A stretch of DNA of 64,000 nucleotides, taken from positions 62,001-126,000 of the forward strand of contig NZ_JXXK01000001.1 in assembly GCF_000949455.1 (NCBI RefSeq), written 5' to 3'. Under the pieces are notes generated by a model. The model searched no databases, was not told where the DNA came from, and was given only the letters and a program-made list of their open reading frames with translations. This document shows, piece after piece, positions 17,457 through 26,345 of the stretch. The translations under genes were made by a program, and so were the position numbers. This stretch comes from Ruthenibacterium lactatiformans. GTDB taxonomy: Bacteria > Bacillota > Clostridia > Oscillospirales > Ruminococcaceae. Position 1 is the stretch's first letter. Each line of letters begins with the position of its first letter.

Positions 17457-18272
17457 ATGCTTGCAAAACCTGTTGTCGAAATCGCACCGCGCACCTGGCT
17501 CATCAGTGAATATAAACTGGTGAATATGTATTTGTTGGAGGGCGATGAAGCTGCGCTGCTCATCGACTGCGGTACCGGCATCGGAAATGCGGCCGAGACG
17601 GTTCGGGAACTTACCGATAAGCCTCTCACGGTTGCCATCACACACGGCCATTTTGACCATGACGGCGCAGCCGCACTGTTTCCGGAAATTCACCTGCATC
17701 CGATGGATATCAAGCTGTCGGAGGAGGGCTATGCCCGCGGTGAAGAAGCGCGCGCCTGGTATGCCAAAAGCCGCGGCCCTGTGCGCAACCCGGAGGCGAC
17801 GGAGGAAGAACTTCTGGCGCTGGTGCAGAAAAACGGGCCTGTGAGGCGCATCCCTATGGAAGGCGGAACGGTTTTCGAGTTGGGAGGCCGCACAATAGAA
17901 GTCATCCATACGCCTGGCCATAGCTTGGGTTCCGTCTGTCTTTTGGACAGGGAAAACCGTCTGCTGTTCACGGGCGATATGTGCAACGACAGTCTGCTGC
18001 TGAACTGCGGAGATTCCAGCAGTACCGTGAAAGTGTATAACGAAAGTATGCGCAGACTGTGGGCGCGGGAAAAAGAATTTGATTTTATTTGCCTGGGGCA
18101 TGACGCGCTGGACAAGGCGGATAAAACCATGATCACGGACTATATTGAAGCGACGGATCTCCTGCTGTCCGGACAGGCACACGGGGAAAAAGGGCGGAAT
18201 GCACTGCATGGCGGAACAGGATACAAATACAAGCGCGTACTGATCTGGTATGAACCCGAACGCCTTGTATGA
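17457..18272 (+). CDS. Metallo-beta-lactamase-fold hydrolase, copy 1
   Basis: 271 residues. Metal ligands are intact: His63-x-His65-x-Asp67-His68 (THGHFDHDG), His in IHTPGHSLGS (about 160), Asp in LFTGDMCND, and a late CLGHD. The fold is that of glyoxalase II-like MBL proteins with two metals. Substrate unknown. The ribosome site AAAGGAGG is strong. The next gene is a clear paralogue (VVxIAPxTxLxSEYKLVNM shared at the N-terminus), making this a tandem duplication. Confidence 0.85.
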   Translation: MLAKPVVEIAPRTWLISEYKLVNMYLLEGDEAALLIDCGTGIGNAAETVRELTDKPLTVAITHGHFDHDGAAALFPEIHLHPMDIKLSEEGYARGEEARAWYAKSRGPVRNPEATEEELLALVQKNGPVRRIPMEGGTVFELGGRTIEVIHTPGHSLGSVCLLDRENRLLFTGDMCNDSLLLNCGDSSSTVKVYNESMRRLWAREKEFDFICLGHDALDKADKTMITDYIEATDLLLSGQAHGEKGRNALHGGTGYKYKRVLIWYEPERLV

Positions 18273-18292
18273 TTAAAGGAGAGGATAACAAC

Positions 18293-19090
18293 ATGCTGGA
18301 ACGGCCCGTTGTAAAAATAGCTCCGGATACTTATCTGGTCAGTGAATACAAACTCGTTAATATGTTTCTCGTGGTCGGAAAACACCGGGCCGCATTGATC
18401 GACACGGGCGGAGGTATCGGCCCGCTGCCGGAAGACATCGAAAGGCTTACAGGGCTTCCCCTCGTTGTTATTGCGACACACGGAGACCCGGACCATGTGG
18501 GCGGCGCGGGCCATTTCCCGCATGTGTATCTCCACCCTCTGGATTGGGAACACAGCCGCCGTTTCCCGCTGAACAATACGATGCGCAAATGGTTTGTGAA
18601 AACGCGGGCGCCGGTGCGCAACCCGGGCAACGAGAGGAAAATCGATGCGCTGGTGCCCCGGCAGGAGCTTCCGCAGCCCGAGTATTTGCCTTTGGCTGAC
18701 GGTGATGTGTTCGATCTCGGCGGACGGAGGCTGGAGGTCATCCACACGCCGGGGCATTCGCCCGGTTCCATTTGTCTGTTGGACAAAGAAAACAGGCTTC
18801 TGTTTACCGGCGACACGGTCAACGTAAGCATGGCGCTCACCGGACATGATTTTCATGAGTACAACGCCAGCCTGCGCAGACTGTGGGCGCGCGAGAGCGA
18901 ATTTGACTCTATCTGTATTGGACATGAGCTGCCCGCACTGCGGGAAAAACAGGCGATTGCACGATATATTTCCATGACGGACCGTCTGATGTCCGGAGAG
19001 GCTGCCGCGGTTTGTGCGCCCGACGCCATCCGTGTCGGTAAAGTGTTTCGCGAAAACGGCCTGGAGATATGGTGCGATTGTGAGGCGTAG
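18293..19090 (+). CDS. Metallo-beta-lactamase-fold hydrolase, copy 2 (ligand change)
   Basis: 265 residues, paralogue of the preceding gene. The first metal motif reads THGDPDHVGG: His63, Asp65, Asp67, His68, so the second histidine of the HxHxDH motif is replaced by Asp. The remaining ligands are kept (HTPGHSPGS, LFTGDTVN, CIGHE). This suggests altered metal occupancy rather than a dead fold. ATG 18293 is preceded by AAAGGAGAGG; an in-frame ATG at 18269 overlaps the stop of copy 1 but lacks a ribosome site. Probably co-transcribed with copy 1. Confidence 0.83.
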   Translation: MLERPVVKIAPDTYLVSEYKLVNMFLVVGKHRAALIDTGGGIGPLPEDIERLTGLPLVVIATHGDPDHVGGAGHFPHVYLHPLDWEHSRRFPLNNTMRKWFVKTRAPVRNPGNERKIDALVPRQELPQPEYLPLADGDVFDLGGRRLEVIHTPGHSPGSICLLDKENRLLFTGDTVNVSMALTGHDFHEYNASLRRLWARESEFDSICIGHELPALREKQAIARYISMTDRLMSGEAAAVCAPDAIRVGKVFRENGLEIWCDCEA

Positions 19091-19233
19091 CGGCTCCGGC
19101 GCTTGAAACTGAAGATAACACACATGGGTTCGGAAAATTTTCTCTTTTAAAACGGGCGAAAAACGGATACCATGAAACCACGGCAGCGCCGCTGGAGACG
19201 GCGCGGCGGATATCAACCAAAGGAGGAAGAAAC

Positions 19234-20655
19234 ATGAAAAAGGCAAAACGTATCCTTTCGGCAGTTGCTGCAGGTGTTATGGTGCTTTCGCTTAGCGCGT
19301 GCGGAGGAGGCTCCGGCAGCGCGTCCGGGTCCGCATCCGGGAGCGCTCCGGCAGCCGGTTCCACGCCGGCAGGAGCGGAAGGGAAAATCACGATTTCCTA
19401 CTGGACCACAAACCGTCACGATCAGGCGTATATGACGCCGCTCATAGAAGAGTTCAATGCGACCAACGACAAAAATATCTACATTGATTTCCAGGTATAT
19501 GCCGACAATTACAGCCAAATGCTGGATCTGGCGTTCAGCACAAACACAGCGCCGGATGTGTACCAGCTTGCAGGTACGGACCCGATCGAGGTCGTCGTCA
19601 AGGAGAAGGGGCAGCTTCTGGACCTTGCCCCTTACATGGATGACGAATACAGAACGCGTTTTGGCGAAGGCGCTTTTGTGGAAGGCATCAACGCGCTGGG
19701 GGACGGCATCTATTCGCTGCCGTACACGGCTTCTGCCGCGCGCCTGTTCTATAACCAGGACATCTTTGACCGTGTAGGCATAGACGGGCCACCTCAAACG
19801 CTGGATGAGCTGGTGGCGGACGCAAAGCTTGTTACAGAACAGCTTGGCAGTGAAGGGATTTACGGCATTGCGGGTAACTTCAAATCCGCGGCGAGCTCCG
19901 TGGCGCGTTCCATCGACATGATCGTGATGCGCAGCGGCGGCACCCGCGGTGGGTTTGACTACAAAACCGGTACTTATGACTTCTCCAGCTATAAGCCCGT
20001 CCTGGAGGCGTTCAAGGAAATGTTCGCCACCGGCGTTTCGTTCCCGGGCAGTGAATCTTTGGATATCGACCCGCTGCGCACGCAATTCGCAGCCGGAAAT
20101 ATCGCGATGTATATCTCCATCAGCCATGCGGAGCCGGGCGTATATGCCAGCCAGTTCCCGACGGATGCAAACTGGAACTGCGCTCAGCTCCCCACGGTGA
20201 ACGGCAAGGTGGAAGGTAAGCAGCAGCTCTGGTTCGGCGGTTCGAACCTCGGCATCAATCCCGCGACGGAGCATCCGGATGAGGCGTGGGAAGTGATGAA
20301 GTTCCTGCACAGCGATGAGGTTATGGGACCGTATCATACAGCCGGGCTTGGCACCGTGATGATCCCCAGCGCCGTGGAAAGCGCCGAAGCGCCGGAATCC
20401 ATTGAGAAGATGCCGAATCTGGCCATCAATGCCGATGACCAGAACTGGCCGCCGCTGCCTGCGGGCGTCGTGGTGGAAGGCAAGGATTATTACACCACCT
20501 GTGTGGAGTGCATTTTTGGTGTGACGGACATCGACAGTGCCATTGAAGACCTGAACACCCGCTACAACGCCGCTTACGACAAGCTGGTGGACGGTGGTGC
20601 GGAGCGCATCGTCTATCCCAATTTTGATCCGCTCAAGCAGGACACCGCCAAGTAA
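19234..20655 (+). CDS. Sugar ABC transporter substrate-binding lipoprotein
   Basis: 473 residues. A lipoprotein signal ends at Cys23 (LSLSAC), followed by a Gly/Ser/Ala linker and a family-1 solute-binding fold (ITISYWTTNRHDQAYMTPLIEEFNAT style N-lobe, later WEVMKFLHSDE helix). It captures a carbohydrate outside the membrane for the permeases at 24340 and 25282. The two-component pair encoded between binding protein and permeases probably controls the system. AAAGGAGGAAG precedes ATG 19234. Ligand unknown; the neighbouring esterase hints at uronic-acid-containing oligosaccharides, which is inference. Confidence 0.9.
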   Translation: MKKAKRILSAVAAGVMVLSLSACGGGSGSASGSASGSAPAAGSTPAGAEGKITISYWTTNRHDQAYMTPLIEEFNATNDKNIYIDFQVYADNYSQMLDLAFSTNTAPDVYQLAGTDPIEVVVKEKGQLLDLAPYMDDEYRTRFGEGAFVEGINALGDGIYSLPYTASAARLFYNQDIFDRVGIDGPPQTLDELVADAKLVTEQLGSEGIYGIAGNFKSAASSVARSIDMIVMRSGGTRGGFDYKTGTYDFSSYKPVLEAFKEMFATGVSFPGSESLDIDPLRTQFAAGNIAMYISISHAEPGVYASQFPTDANWNCAQLPTVNGKVEGKQQLWFGGSNLGINPATEHPDEAWEVMKFLHSDEVMGPYHTAGLGTVMIPSAVESAEAPESIEKMPNLAINADDQNWPPLPAGVVVEGKDYYTTCVECIFGVTDIDSAIEDLNTRYNAAYDKLVDGGAERIVYPNFDPLKQDTAK

Positions 20656-20667
20656 AATACAAACCCT

Positions 20668-20713
20668 AAGCGCCGAAAGAGAACCCTGCCCAAGGGCTCT
20701 CTTTTTGGCGTTT
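20668..20713 (+). terminator. Terminator/attenuator after the sugar-binding protein gene
   Basis: Long stem pairing AAGCGCCGAAAGAGAACCCT with AGGGCTCTCTTTTTGGCGTTT. Such hairpins after binding-protein genes commonly leave that gene more strongly expressed than the rest of the operon. Confidence 0.7.
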
Positions 20714-20834
20714 GGCGGGGCAAAATGGTATACTTGTATAAAAAAGCGGCGCAAAACCGCCCGGGCGGTTTTCTTGCTTTGCTGTGCAAAGCAAGAATGA
20801 ACGGTATTTTGCGCTTCGTGCCGGGGGGATTGGA

Positions 20835-22691
20835 ATGAAACGGCTGTTGTGTGCTTACCGCAACGCGAGCCTCAGGGTAAAGCTTTCGCTGCTGGTGACG
20901 GCGGTGCTTTTGACCGTGCTGATCGCGTGCCAGGTAGCGTTGTATTTCTATGTGGCTGAAAATGTGGAACGGCAGGCGCGCAGCGCGGCGGATGTGACGC
21001 TCACACAGGCGCAGACTTATATGGACGCAAAGCTGCGCAATGTAGTGGAGCGGCTGTTTTATATTCGGCTCGACCCGAGCTTTGAGGGCGCATTGACCGA
21101 TTATCTGCTCAGCGATAAGCCGTCGGCGCAGGGCGTGGCGATGACGCTGCTTTCGCCGTGCCTCTCGCTGCACAAGGTAACGGAGCCTCTCATCAGTTCC
21201 ATCTTTTTGTATACGCCCAAAAGCAGCTTCACGGATATGGGCGTCTCTACCGAGCAGGAATACCGCTTTGAGGCGTCTGTGCTGTGGCGCCAGGCTGAAG
21301 AAAGCGAAAGCTATGTTATTTGGGGTGAAGTGCAGAAAGATGAAATATTCATCACGCATCGCGAGGTGCTGCCTGTGATGTACCGTTTTTCCGTAGACGG
21401 TTACGGGGGCGATTGCGTGCTTCTGGCCAATATCGACAAAGCGCGTCTGACGGCGTATCTGCACGATATTGTACCCGACGACGGTTCGGATATGCTGCTG
21501 GTGGACGGCCGGGGCCGGTTGGTTACGCAGGCGGGAGGCGCGGCTGCCGCCGCGCTTGCGGAAGACTACGGGGCGCTGCATGCGGTGCTTGAAACCGAAG
21601 GTTTTACAGAAACCGCAGCGCAAGGGGGGAAGTATCTGACGGCTCACCGTGCGTTGGCAAACGCTCCTTGGCACGTGGTCTATCTTCAATCGGAAAAACA
21701 TATTCTGGGCCAGCTGCAGAACATCCGCAATGTGTTTTTTGCCGTCAGTCTTGCTGTGGTGCTGGTGCTTCTCGTGGCGCTGACCCGTATCGTCCACAGC
21801 GTAACACAGCCGCTTTCGCGTCTGTCGCAGCGTATGCGCAGTGTGGACGTGAAAAACGACTGGCAGGGCTTTGAATATCCGTATCATAACGAGATCGGAA
21901 CGCTGTCCCGCAGCTTTAACAGCATGCTGGCGCACATTCACATGCTTTTGGACGAACAGGAAACATACATCGCCCAATTACAGGACGAAAAAGAGCGTGT
22001 GCGTGTGGAGCAGCAGCTCAAGCGCCGCGCAGAGCTGAAGGCGCTGCAGGCGCAGATCAATCCTCATTTTTTGTACAACACGCTGGACTCCATTCGCTGG
22101 AAAGCTGAACGTGCGGGCGCGCAGGATATCAGCCGAATGACAACGGCATTGGCGACGCTGTTCCGTATCGGGCTGAGCCGCGGCAGAGAGATCATTTCCG
22201 TGGAGCAGGAAGCGCAGCATGTGGGCAGTTATCTGCAGATTCAGAAGCTGCGTTACGGCGGAAAGCTGAGTTATACGGTGGAGCTTTCGCCGGATATCCT
22301 GCAGCTTTATACCGTTAAGCTGATTTTGCAGCCGTTGGTGGAAAACGCGATTTATCACGGGATCAAAGAGAGCGAGGCGCCGGGGCTTATTGCCATATCC
22401 GGGCGGCGCAGCGGCAGTGTGATGGAGCTGCGCGTGACGGATAACGGCCCGGGGATACCGCCGGAACGGCTGGCCATGCTGCAGGCAGACCTTGCGCGCG
22501 GCCTTTCCGTCAGCGGGGAGGGGTACGGCATTTTCAACGTCAACGAACGTATCAGGCTGTATTTTGGCGCAGAGTACGGATTGATGCTGGAGAGCGAATA
22601 TGGGCGCGGCACGGTGGCCGCCGTGCGATTGCCCTGTATCACACAGGATGAGGTGGAGCAATATGTATCGCTTACTGATAGCGGACGATGA
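20835..22691 (+). CDS. YesM-type sensor histidine kinase
   Basis: 618 residues. Membrane segments near 14-35 and about 282-305 flank an extracytoplasmic sensor region; HAMP follows, then the His_kinase domain with LQAQINPHFLYNTLDSIRW (phospho-accepting His) and an HATPase with NAIYHG and DNGPGIP motifs. This architecture senses carbohydrates together with a sugar-binding protein. ATG 20835 is preceded by GGGGGGAT. The 3' end overlaps the response regulator start by 29 bases. Confidence 0.92.
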   Translation: MKRLLCAYRNASLRVKLSLLVTAVLLTVLIACQVALYFYVAENVERQARSAADVTLTQAQTYMDAKLRNVVERLFYIRLDPSFEGALTDYLLSDKPSAQGVAMTLLSPCLSLHKVTEPLISSIFLYTPKSSFTDMGVSTEQEYRFEASVLWRQAEESESYVIWGEVQKDEIFITHREVLPVMYRFSVDGYGGDCVLLANIDKARLTAYLHDIVPDDGSDMLLVDGRGRLVTQAGGAAAAALAEDYGALHAVLETEGFTETAAQGGKYLTAHRALANAPWHVVYLQSEKHILGQLQNIRNVFFAVSLAVVLVLLVALTRIVHSVTQPLSRLSQRMRSVDVKNDWQGFEYPYHNEIGTLSRSFNSMLAHIHMLLDEQETYIAQLQDEKERVRVEQQLKRRAELKALQAQINPHFLYNTLDSIRWKAERAGAQDISRMTTALATLFRIGLSRGREIISVEQEAQHVGSYLQIQKLRYGGKLSYTVELSPDILQLYTVKLILQPLVENAIYHGIKESEAPGLIAISGRRSGSVMELRVTDNGPGIPPERLAMLQADLARGLSVSGEGYGIFNVNERIRLYFGAEYGLMLESEYGRGTVAAVRLPCITQDEVEQYVSLTDSGR

Positions 22692-24237
22692 GGAGAGCAT
22701 CCGCGAGGGCGTGGCGGATTTTGTGCGGCAGAACTGCCCGGAATGGGATGTTGCAGCACTGGCGCGGGACGGACGCGAGGCGCTGGCGCTGGCGCGGGAG
22801 ATTCTGCCCGATGCGGTGTTGACGGATATCACGATGCCCCACATGAACGGATTGGAGTTTTTGGAAAGCCTGTCTGATCTTCTGCCGGAGGCAAAGCTGC
22901 TGGTGCTGAGCGGGTATGACCAGTTTGAATACGCTGTGCAGGCTCTCCGTCTTGGGGTCAGCGATTACCTGCTGAAGCCGTTGGACACTGCAAAGCTCGT
23001 TTCCGCTTTGAGCCGTTTCGCAGCGGAACTGGACGCACAGGCTTTGCGCTGGGCCCAGATAGAAACGCTGCGGACCAACACGCAGAAAACCAACGAGCTG
23101 GAATTGCAGAGCTATTTCCGTGCTGCGTTGCTGGGAGAAGAGCTGCCTGCTCTCTCTGCGGCAAACGCCGTGTTTGCGCAAGAGGGGACAAGCTATTGCT
23201 GCGTACTGTGCGACGGCCTGGACGCACAGCGCGCTCTTTTAGAGCGGGTGCTGGAACAACGGCTCTATGGCGCGGTGCGTACTGTACTGCTCCGTCTCGG
23301 CACGCCGCCCCGGCAGGCGGTGGTGTTCTGTGCGCCCCGCACGGCACGCGCAGGGCTGTTTCTCACGCTGAGCCATGCGCTTACTTCCATTGCGGTATCC
23401 TGTAAACGCGCGCAGGCGTTGGATGTGCATTTTTTTGTCGGCTGTATTGCGGAAACGCCCGCCAAGCTGGAGCTTTCCTACCGCCAATCTACGCAGGCTC
23501 GCGCCTATGCGTTCCCGGAACAGGCGGCGCCCGTTACCACCTACGAGGATGTTTTGGCCGGAAAGCTTCTGCCGTGTCCGGAGCCGCCGGAGGAGCTCCT
23601 TCGTGACATCCCCGCCGCGGTACAGTGCGGCAGCCGGGCTGCTTTTGTCCAAAATTGCGAAGCGCTGTTCGCATGGTTTGTGGAGCGGGAGATCCGCGAT
23701 GCGACATTCATTCGCATGTGCGTGCTGCGCTTATGCTATTCCATTCTGAAAAAACCAGCTTCCGATATGCCGATGAGCTATTACGAATTCACAAATTTTC
23801 AGCAGGAGATCATGGCGGCGGCGAGCATGGAGGAGCTGAGAGCCTGCTTCGAGAACTTCGTATCGCTGTACTGGCTGCGCCGCCAGGGAGAAAAACCGCC
23901 CCGGCGCATACTGACGGAGCGGGTGAGCGAGGTGGTGCAGGCGCATATCTCAGACATTGATTTTTCTCTGGATGACGTGGCTGCGGCACTGTTTATCAGC
24001 CCCAATTATCTGCGGCAGCTGTTCAAGCAGGAGACTGGGCAGACGTTTACGGAATTCCTGACAGCGCAGCGTATGCAGCACGCACACATGCTGCTTGGCA
24101 ATCCGCAGACGAAGGTGTGCGATGTTGCCGAACAGGCGGGCTACGCGGATTCACGATATTTTTCCGTATGTTTTAAAAAATTCTACCATATGACGCCCAG
24201 TGAATATCAAGCTGCCGCCCTGGCGGGAAAGGCTTGA
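22663..24237 (+). CDS. YesN-type response regulator with AraC DNA-binding domain
   Basis: 524 residues. The receiver domain has Asp8-Asp9, phospho-acceptor Asp55 (VLTDITMP) and Lys in YLLKPLD. A long middle region (about 150-410) has no recognisable motif. The C-terminal AraC/XylS pair of helix-turn-helix motifs includes DVAAALFISPNYLRQLFKQE and DVAEQAGYADSRYFSVCFKK. It should activate the flanking sugar ABC genes. Translation is coupled to the kinase by overlap. Confidence 0.92.
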   Translation: MYRLLIADDEESIREGVADFVRQNCPEWDVAALARDGREALALAREILPDAVLTDITMPHMNGLEFLESLSDLLPEAKLLVLSGYDQFEYAVQALRLGVSDYLLKPLDTAKLVSALSRFAAELDAQALRWAQIETLRTNTQKTNELELQSYFRAALLGEELPALSAANAVFAQEGTSYCCVLCDGLDAQRALLERVLEQRLYGAVRTVLLRLGTPPRQAVVFCAPRTARAGLFLTLSHALTSIAVSCKRAQALDVHFFVGCIAETPAKLELSYRQSTQARAYAFPEQAAPVTTYEDVLAGKLLPCPEPPEELLRDIPAAVQCGSRAAFVQNCEALFAWFVEREIRDATFIRMCVLRLCYSILKKPASDMPMSYYEFTNFQQEIMAAASMEELRACFENFVSLYWLRRQGEKPPRRILTERVSEVVQAHISDIDFSLDDVAAALFISPNYLRQLFKQETGQTFTEFLTAQRMQHAHMLLGNPQTKVCDVAEQAGYADSRYFSVCFKKFYHMTPSEYQAAALAGKA

Positions 24238-24339
24238 TATTCGTTGAATTTTAGACATATCTTCCGATGATTTTCCTCCCTCGCATACTTGGGCCGGCGG
24301 TATAATTGAGGTACCAATTACGGCAAGGGGAGTGACGGC

Positions 24340-25269
24340 ATGTCGAAGAAAGGGAAAAAGGTCTGGGAGCGCGTCTATAACGAGCGCACCTCGTATCTGA
24401 TGCTGCTGCCGAACATCATCATGTTCGCAGTGTTCACGGTGTATCCCATCCTGTGGGCGCTGCGGTATATGCTGTTCGACTATCGCGGCTACGGCGAGGC
24501 GAAGTTTGTTGGAATGGACAATTTTGTGCGTGTTTTTACGAGGGACCCTGTGTTTTGGGATTCTGTGGTAAACACCTTCGTCTATGTGGGGGGCAAACTC
24601 ATTCTTACGCTGCCCATCGCGTTCATGCTGGCATTTCTGCTCAGTAAAAGCACACGCATCAACGCCGTGAGCCAGTCCATTATTTTTACGCCAACCATTA
24701 TGTCCAGCGCAGTGATGGCTCTTATCTTCTATCTGCTGTTCAATACATACAACGGCGAGATCAACCGTTTTCTGATGTGGCTTGGCGTCATCGATGAAAA
24801 TATAAACTGGCTGGGGGTGCAGCATGCGATGCTCACAGTCATCATCCTGGCTGTTTGGGGTGGTGTGGGCAACTACATGGTGTATTTTATCGCAGGCCTG
24901 ACGGGGATCTCTACGGATGTATATGAAAGCGCAAAGCTGGACGGTGCAAACGGTGCACAGACTTTGTTCCGCATCACGATACCGCTCCTGGCACCGGTTC
25001 TGAAGATGATCTTGATGCTGGCACTGGTGATTTCCTTTATGGATATGCAGAGCATCATGGTGCTGACCGAGGGCGGTCCAATGGGCAAAACAAATGTCAT
25101 GTTCCTTTATATCTACCAGCTCTTCTTCCCGATTTCCGCAGGCTCTACGGTCACCCAGGAATTTGGATACGGCGCGGCTGTCAGCCTGGTGGCGGCTTGC
25201 ATCATCGGTTTGATCACCGGTCTGTATCTCTTTATCGGCAGTAAGCTGGACAAAGTAACGGGCGAATAA
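24340..25269 (+). CDS. Sugar ABC transporter permease 1
   Basis: 309 residues, six membrane segments, with the EAA loop YESAKLDGANGAQTLFRITIPLL that docks the ATPase. MalF/UgpA-type. A TATAAT lies at 24301-24306 without a clear -35, fitting an activator-dependent promoter under the preceding response regulator. No ATPase gene is present; such systems in Firmicutes usually share an MsmX-type ATPase. Confidence 0.9.
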   Translation: MSKKGKKVWERVYNERTSYLMLLPNIIMFAVFTVYPILWALRYMLFDYRGYGEAKFVGMDNFVRVFTRDPVFWDSVVNTFVYVGGKLILTLPIAFMLAFLLSKSTRINAVSQSIIFTPTIMSSAVMALIFYLLFNTYNGEINRFLMWLGVIDENINWLGVQHAMLTVIILAVWGGVGNYMVYFIAGLTGISTDVYESAKLDGANGAQTLFRITIPLLAPVLKMILMLALVISFMDMQSIMVLTEGGPMGKTNVMFLYIYQLFFPISAGSTVTQEFGYGAAVSLVAACIIGLITGLYLFIGSKLDKVTGE

Positions 25270-25281
25270 GGAGGGACCGCT

Positions 25282-26175
25282 ATGGAAAAAACACACCGTT
25301 TGCGCTGGGCAGAGATGCGCCCCAGCGAACGCCGCGATGCGGCGGTATCTTTCATCGGGCAGGTGCTCAAATGGGCTTTTGTGGGCGCAATGTGCATTTT
25401 TACGCTGTATCCTGTTATTTACACTCTGTTGGGCTCTTTCAAAACAAATGCCGAGCTTACGCTGGGCGGCGGTATCTTGCCGGAAAAATGGCAGATTGAA
25501 AACTATATCTACGCATTCCAGAAGCTGGAGTTCGGTAAATATACGCTAAACAGTGTTGTGCTGGCCCTGCTGACCGTGTTGTTCACAGTTACGACTGCTT
25601 CGATGGCTGCATATATCATTGCCCGCAGAGAGTTCCCGGGCAAAAAACTGCTCACCACAAGTTATCTGCTCAGCATGTTCATCTCCGTGGGTTCTGTGGC
25701 GCTGTATCCGCTGTACGGCCTTCTGCATGCCGTCGGACTCACCAGTAATATGGTGGGGCTGGCATTGCTGCTCACGGGCGGGCAGGCGGCGAATATCTTC
25801 ATGGTTTCAGGCTTTGTGCGCAGTGTTCCCAAGGAACTGGATGAAGCTGCGACCATAGACGGCGCAGGTACGTTCCGCATTTTCTGGCAGATCATTGTTC
25901 CTGCGATCAAACCCATCCTCGGCGTCATCGCGCTGTTTGCATTCCGCACCGCATGGAACGAATTTGTGACGGCACAGGTTTTCACGATGTCAAACCCGGG
26001 CTTGAAAACATTGAGCGTGGCTGTGGCAAATCTGCGTTATTCTGCCAACGCCGCGGCAGAATGGCACATTATGACGGCCGGCGCTTCCATCGCCCTGATC
26101 CCTATTTTGATCGTATACCTGCTGGCGAACCGTCAGTTCATCACTGGTTTGACAGCGGGAGCGGTCAAAGGATAA
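25282..26175 (+). CDS. Sugar ABC transporter permease 2
   Basis: 297 residues, MalG/UgpE-type with six membrane segments and the EAA loop LDEAATIDGAGTFRIFWQIIVP. It lies 12 bases after permease 1 with AAGGAGG, and the operon ends at the strong terminator 26204-26236. Confidence 0.9.
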   Translation: MEKTHRLRWAEMRPSERRDAAVSFIGQVLKWAFVGAMCIFTLYPVIYTLLGSFKTNAELTLGGGILPEKWQIENYIYAFQKLEFGKYTLNSVVLALLTVLFTVTTASMAAYIIARREFPGKKLLTTSYLLSMFISVGSVALYPLYGLLHAVGLTSNMVGLALLLTGGQAANIFMVSGFVRSVPKELDEAATIDGAGTFRIFWQIIVPAIKPILGVIALFAFRTAWNEFVTAQVFTMSNPGLKTLSVAVANLRYSANAAAEWHIMTAGASIALIPILIVYLLANRQFITGLTAGAVKG

Positions 26176-26203
26176 GGCAGCGGCTCCTGTTATCTTAAAA
26201 TGT

Positions 26204-26236
26204 ATCCCGGCCGTTTGTACTTCGGCCGGGATTTTT
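26204..26236 (+). terminator. Terminator of the sugar permease operon
   Basis: ATCCCGGCCG pairs with CGGCCGGGAT, then TTTTTT. Confidence 0.92.
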
Positions 26237-26255
26237 TGACGGCATAGCAGGCGGC

Positions 26256-26284
26256 TTGCTCTGTGCCGAAAGGTGTTATATAAT
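26256..26284 (+). promoter_or_regulatory. Promoter of the MATE gene
   Basis: TTGCTC (26256-26261), 17-base spacer, TATAAT (26279-26284). Confidence 0.65.
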
Positions 26285-26345
26285 GTAAATATATAGGAAA
26301 AATGGCCGCATCTGTGATGCGGCCAAATGTATGGAGGATTGGGAA

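Noticed and set aside
19213..21977. Long minus-strand ORFs opposite the binding protein and kinase genes
   Set aside because: Same reason: codon-bias shadows without start signals or motifs.
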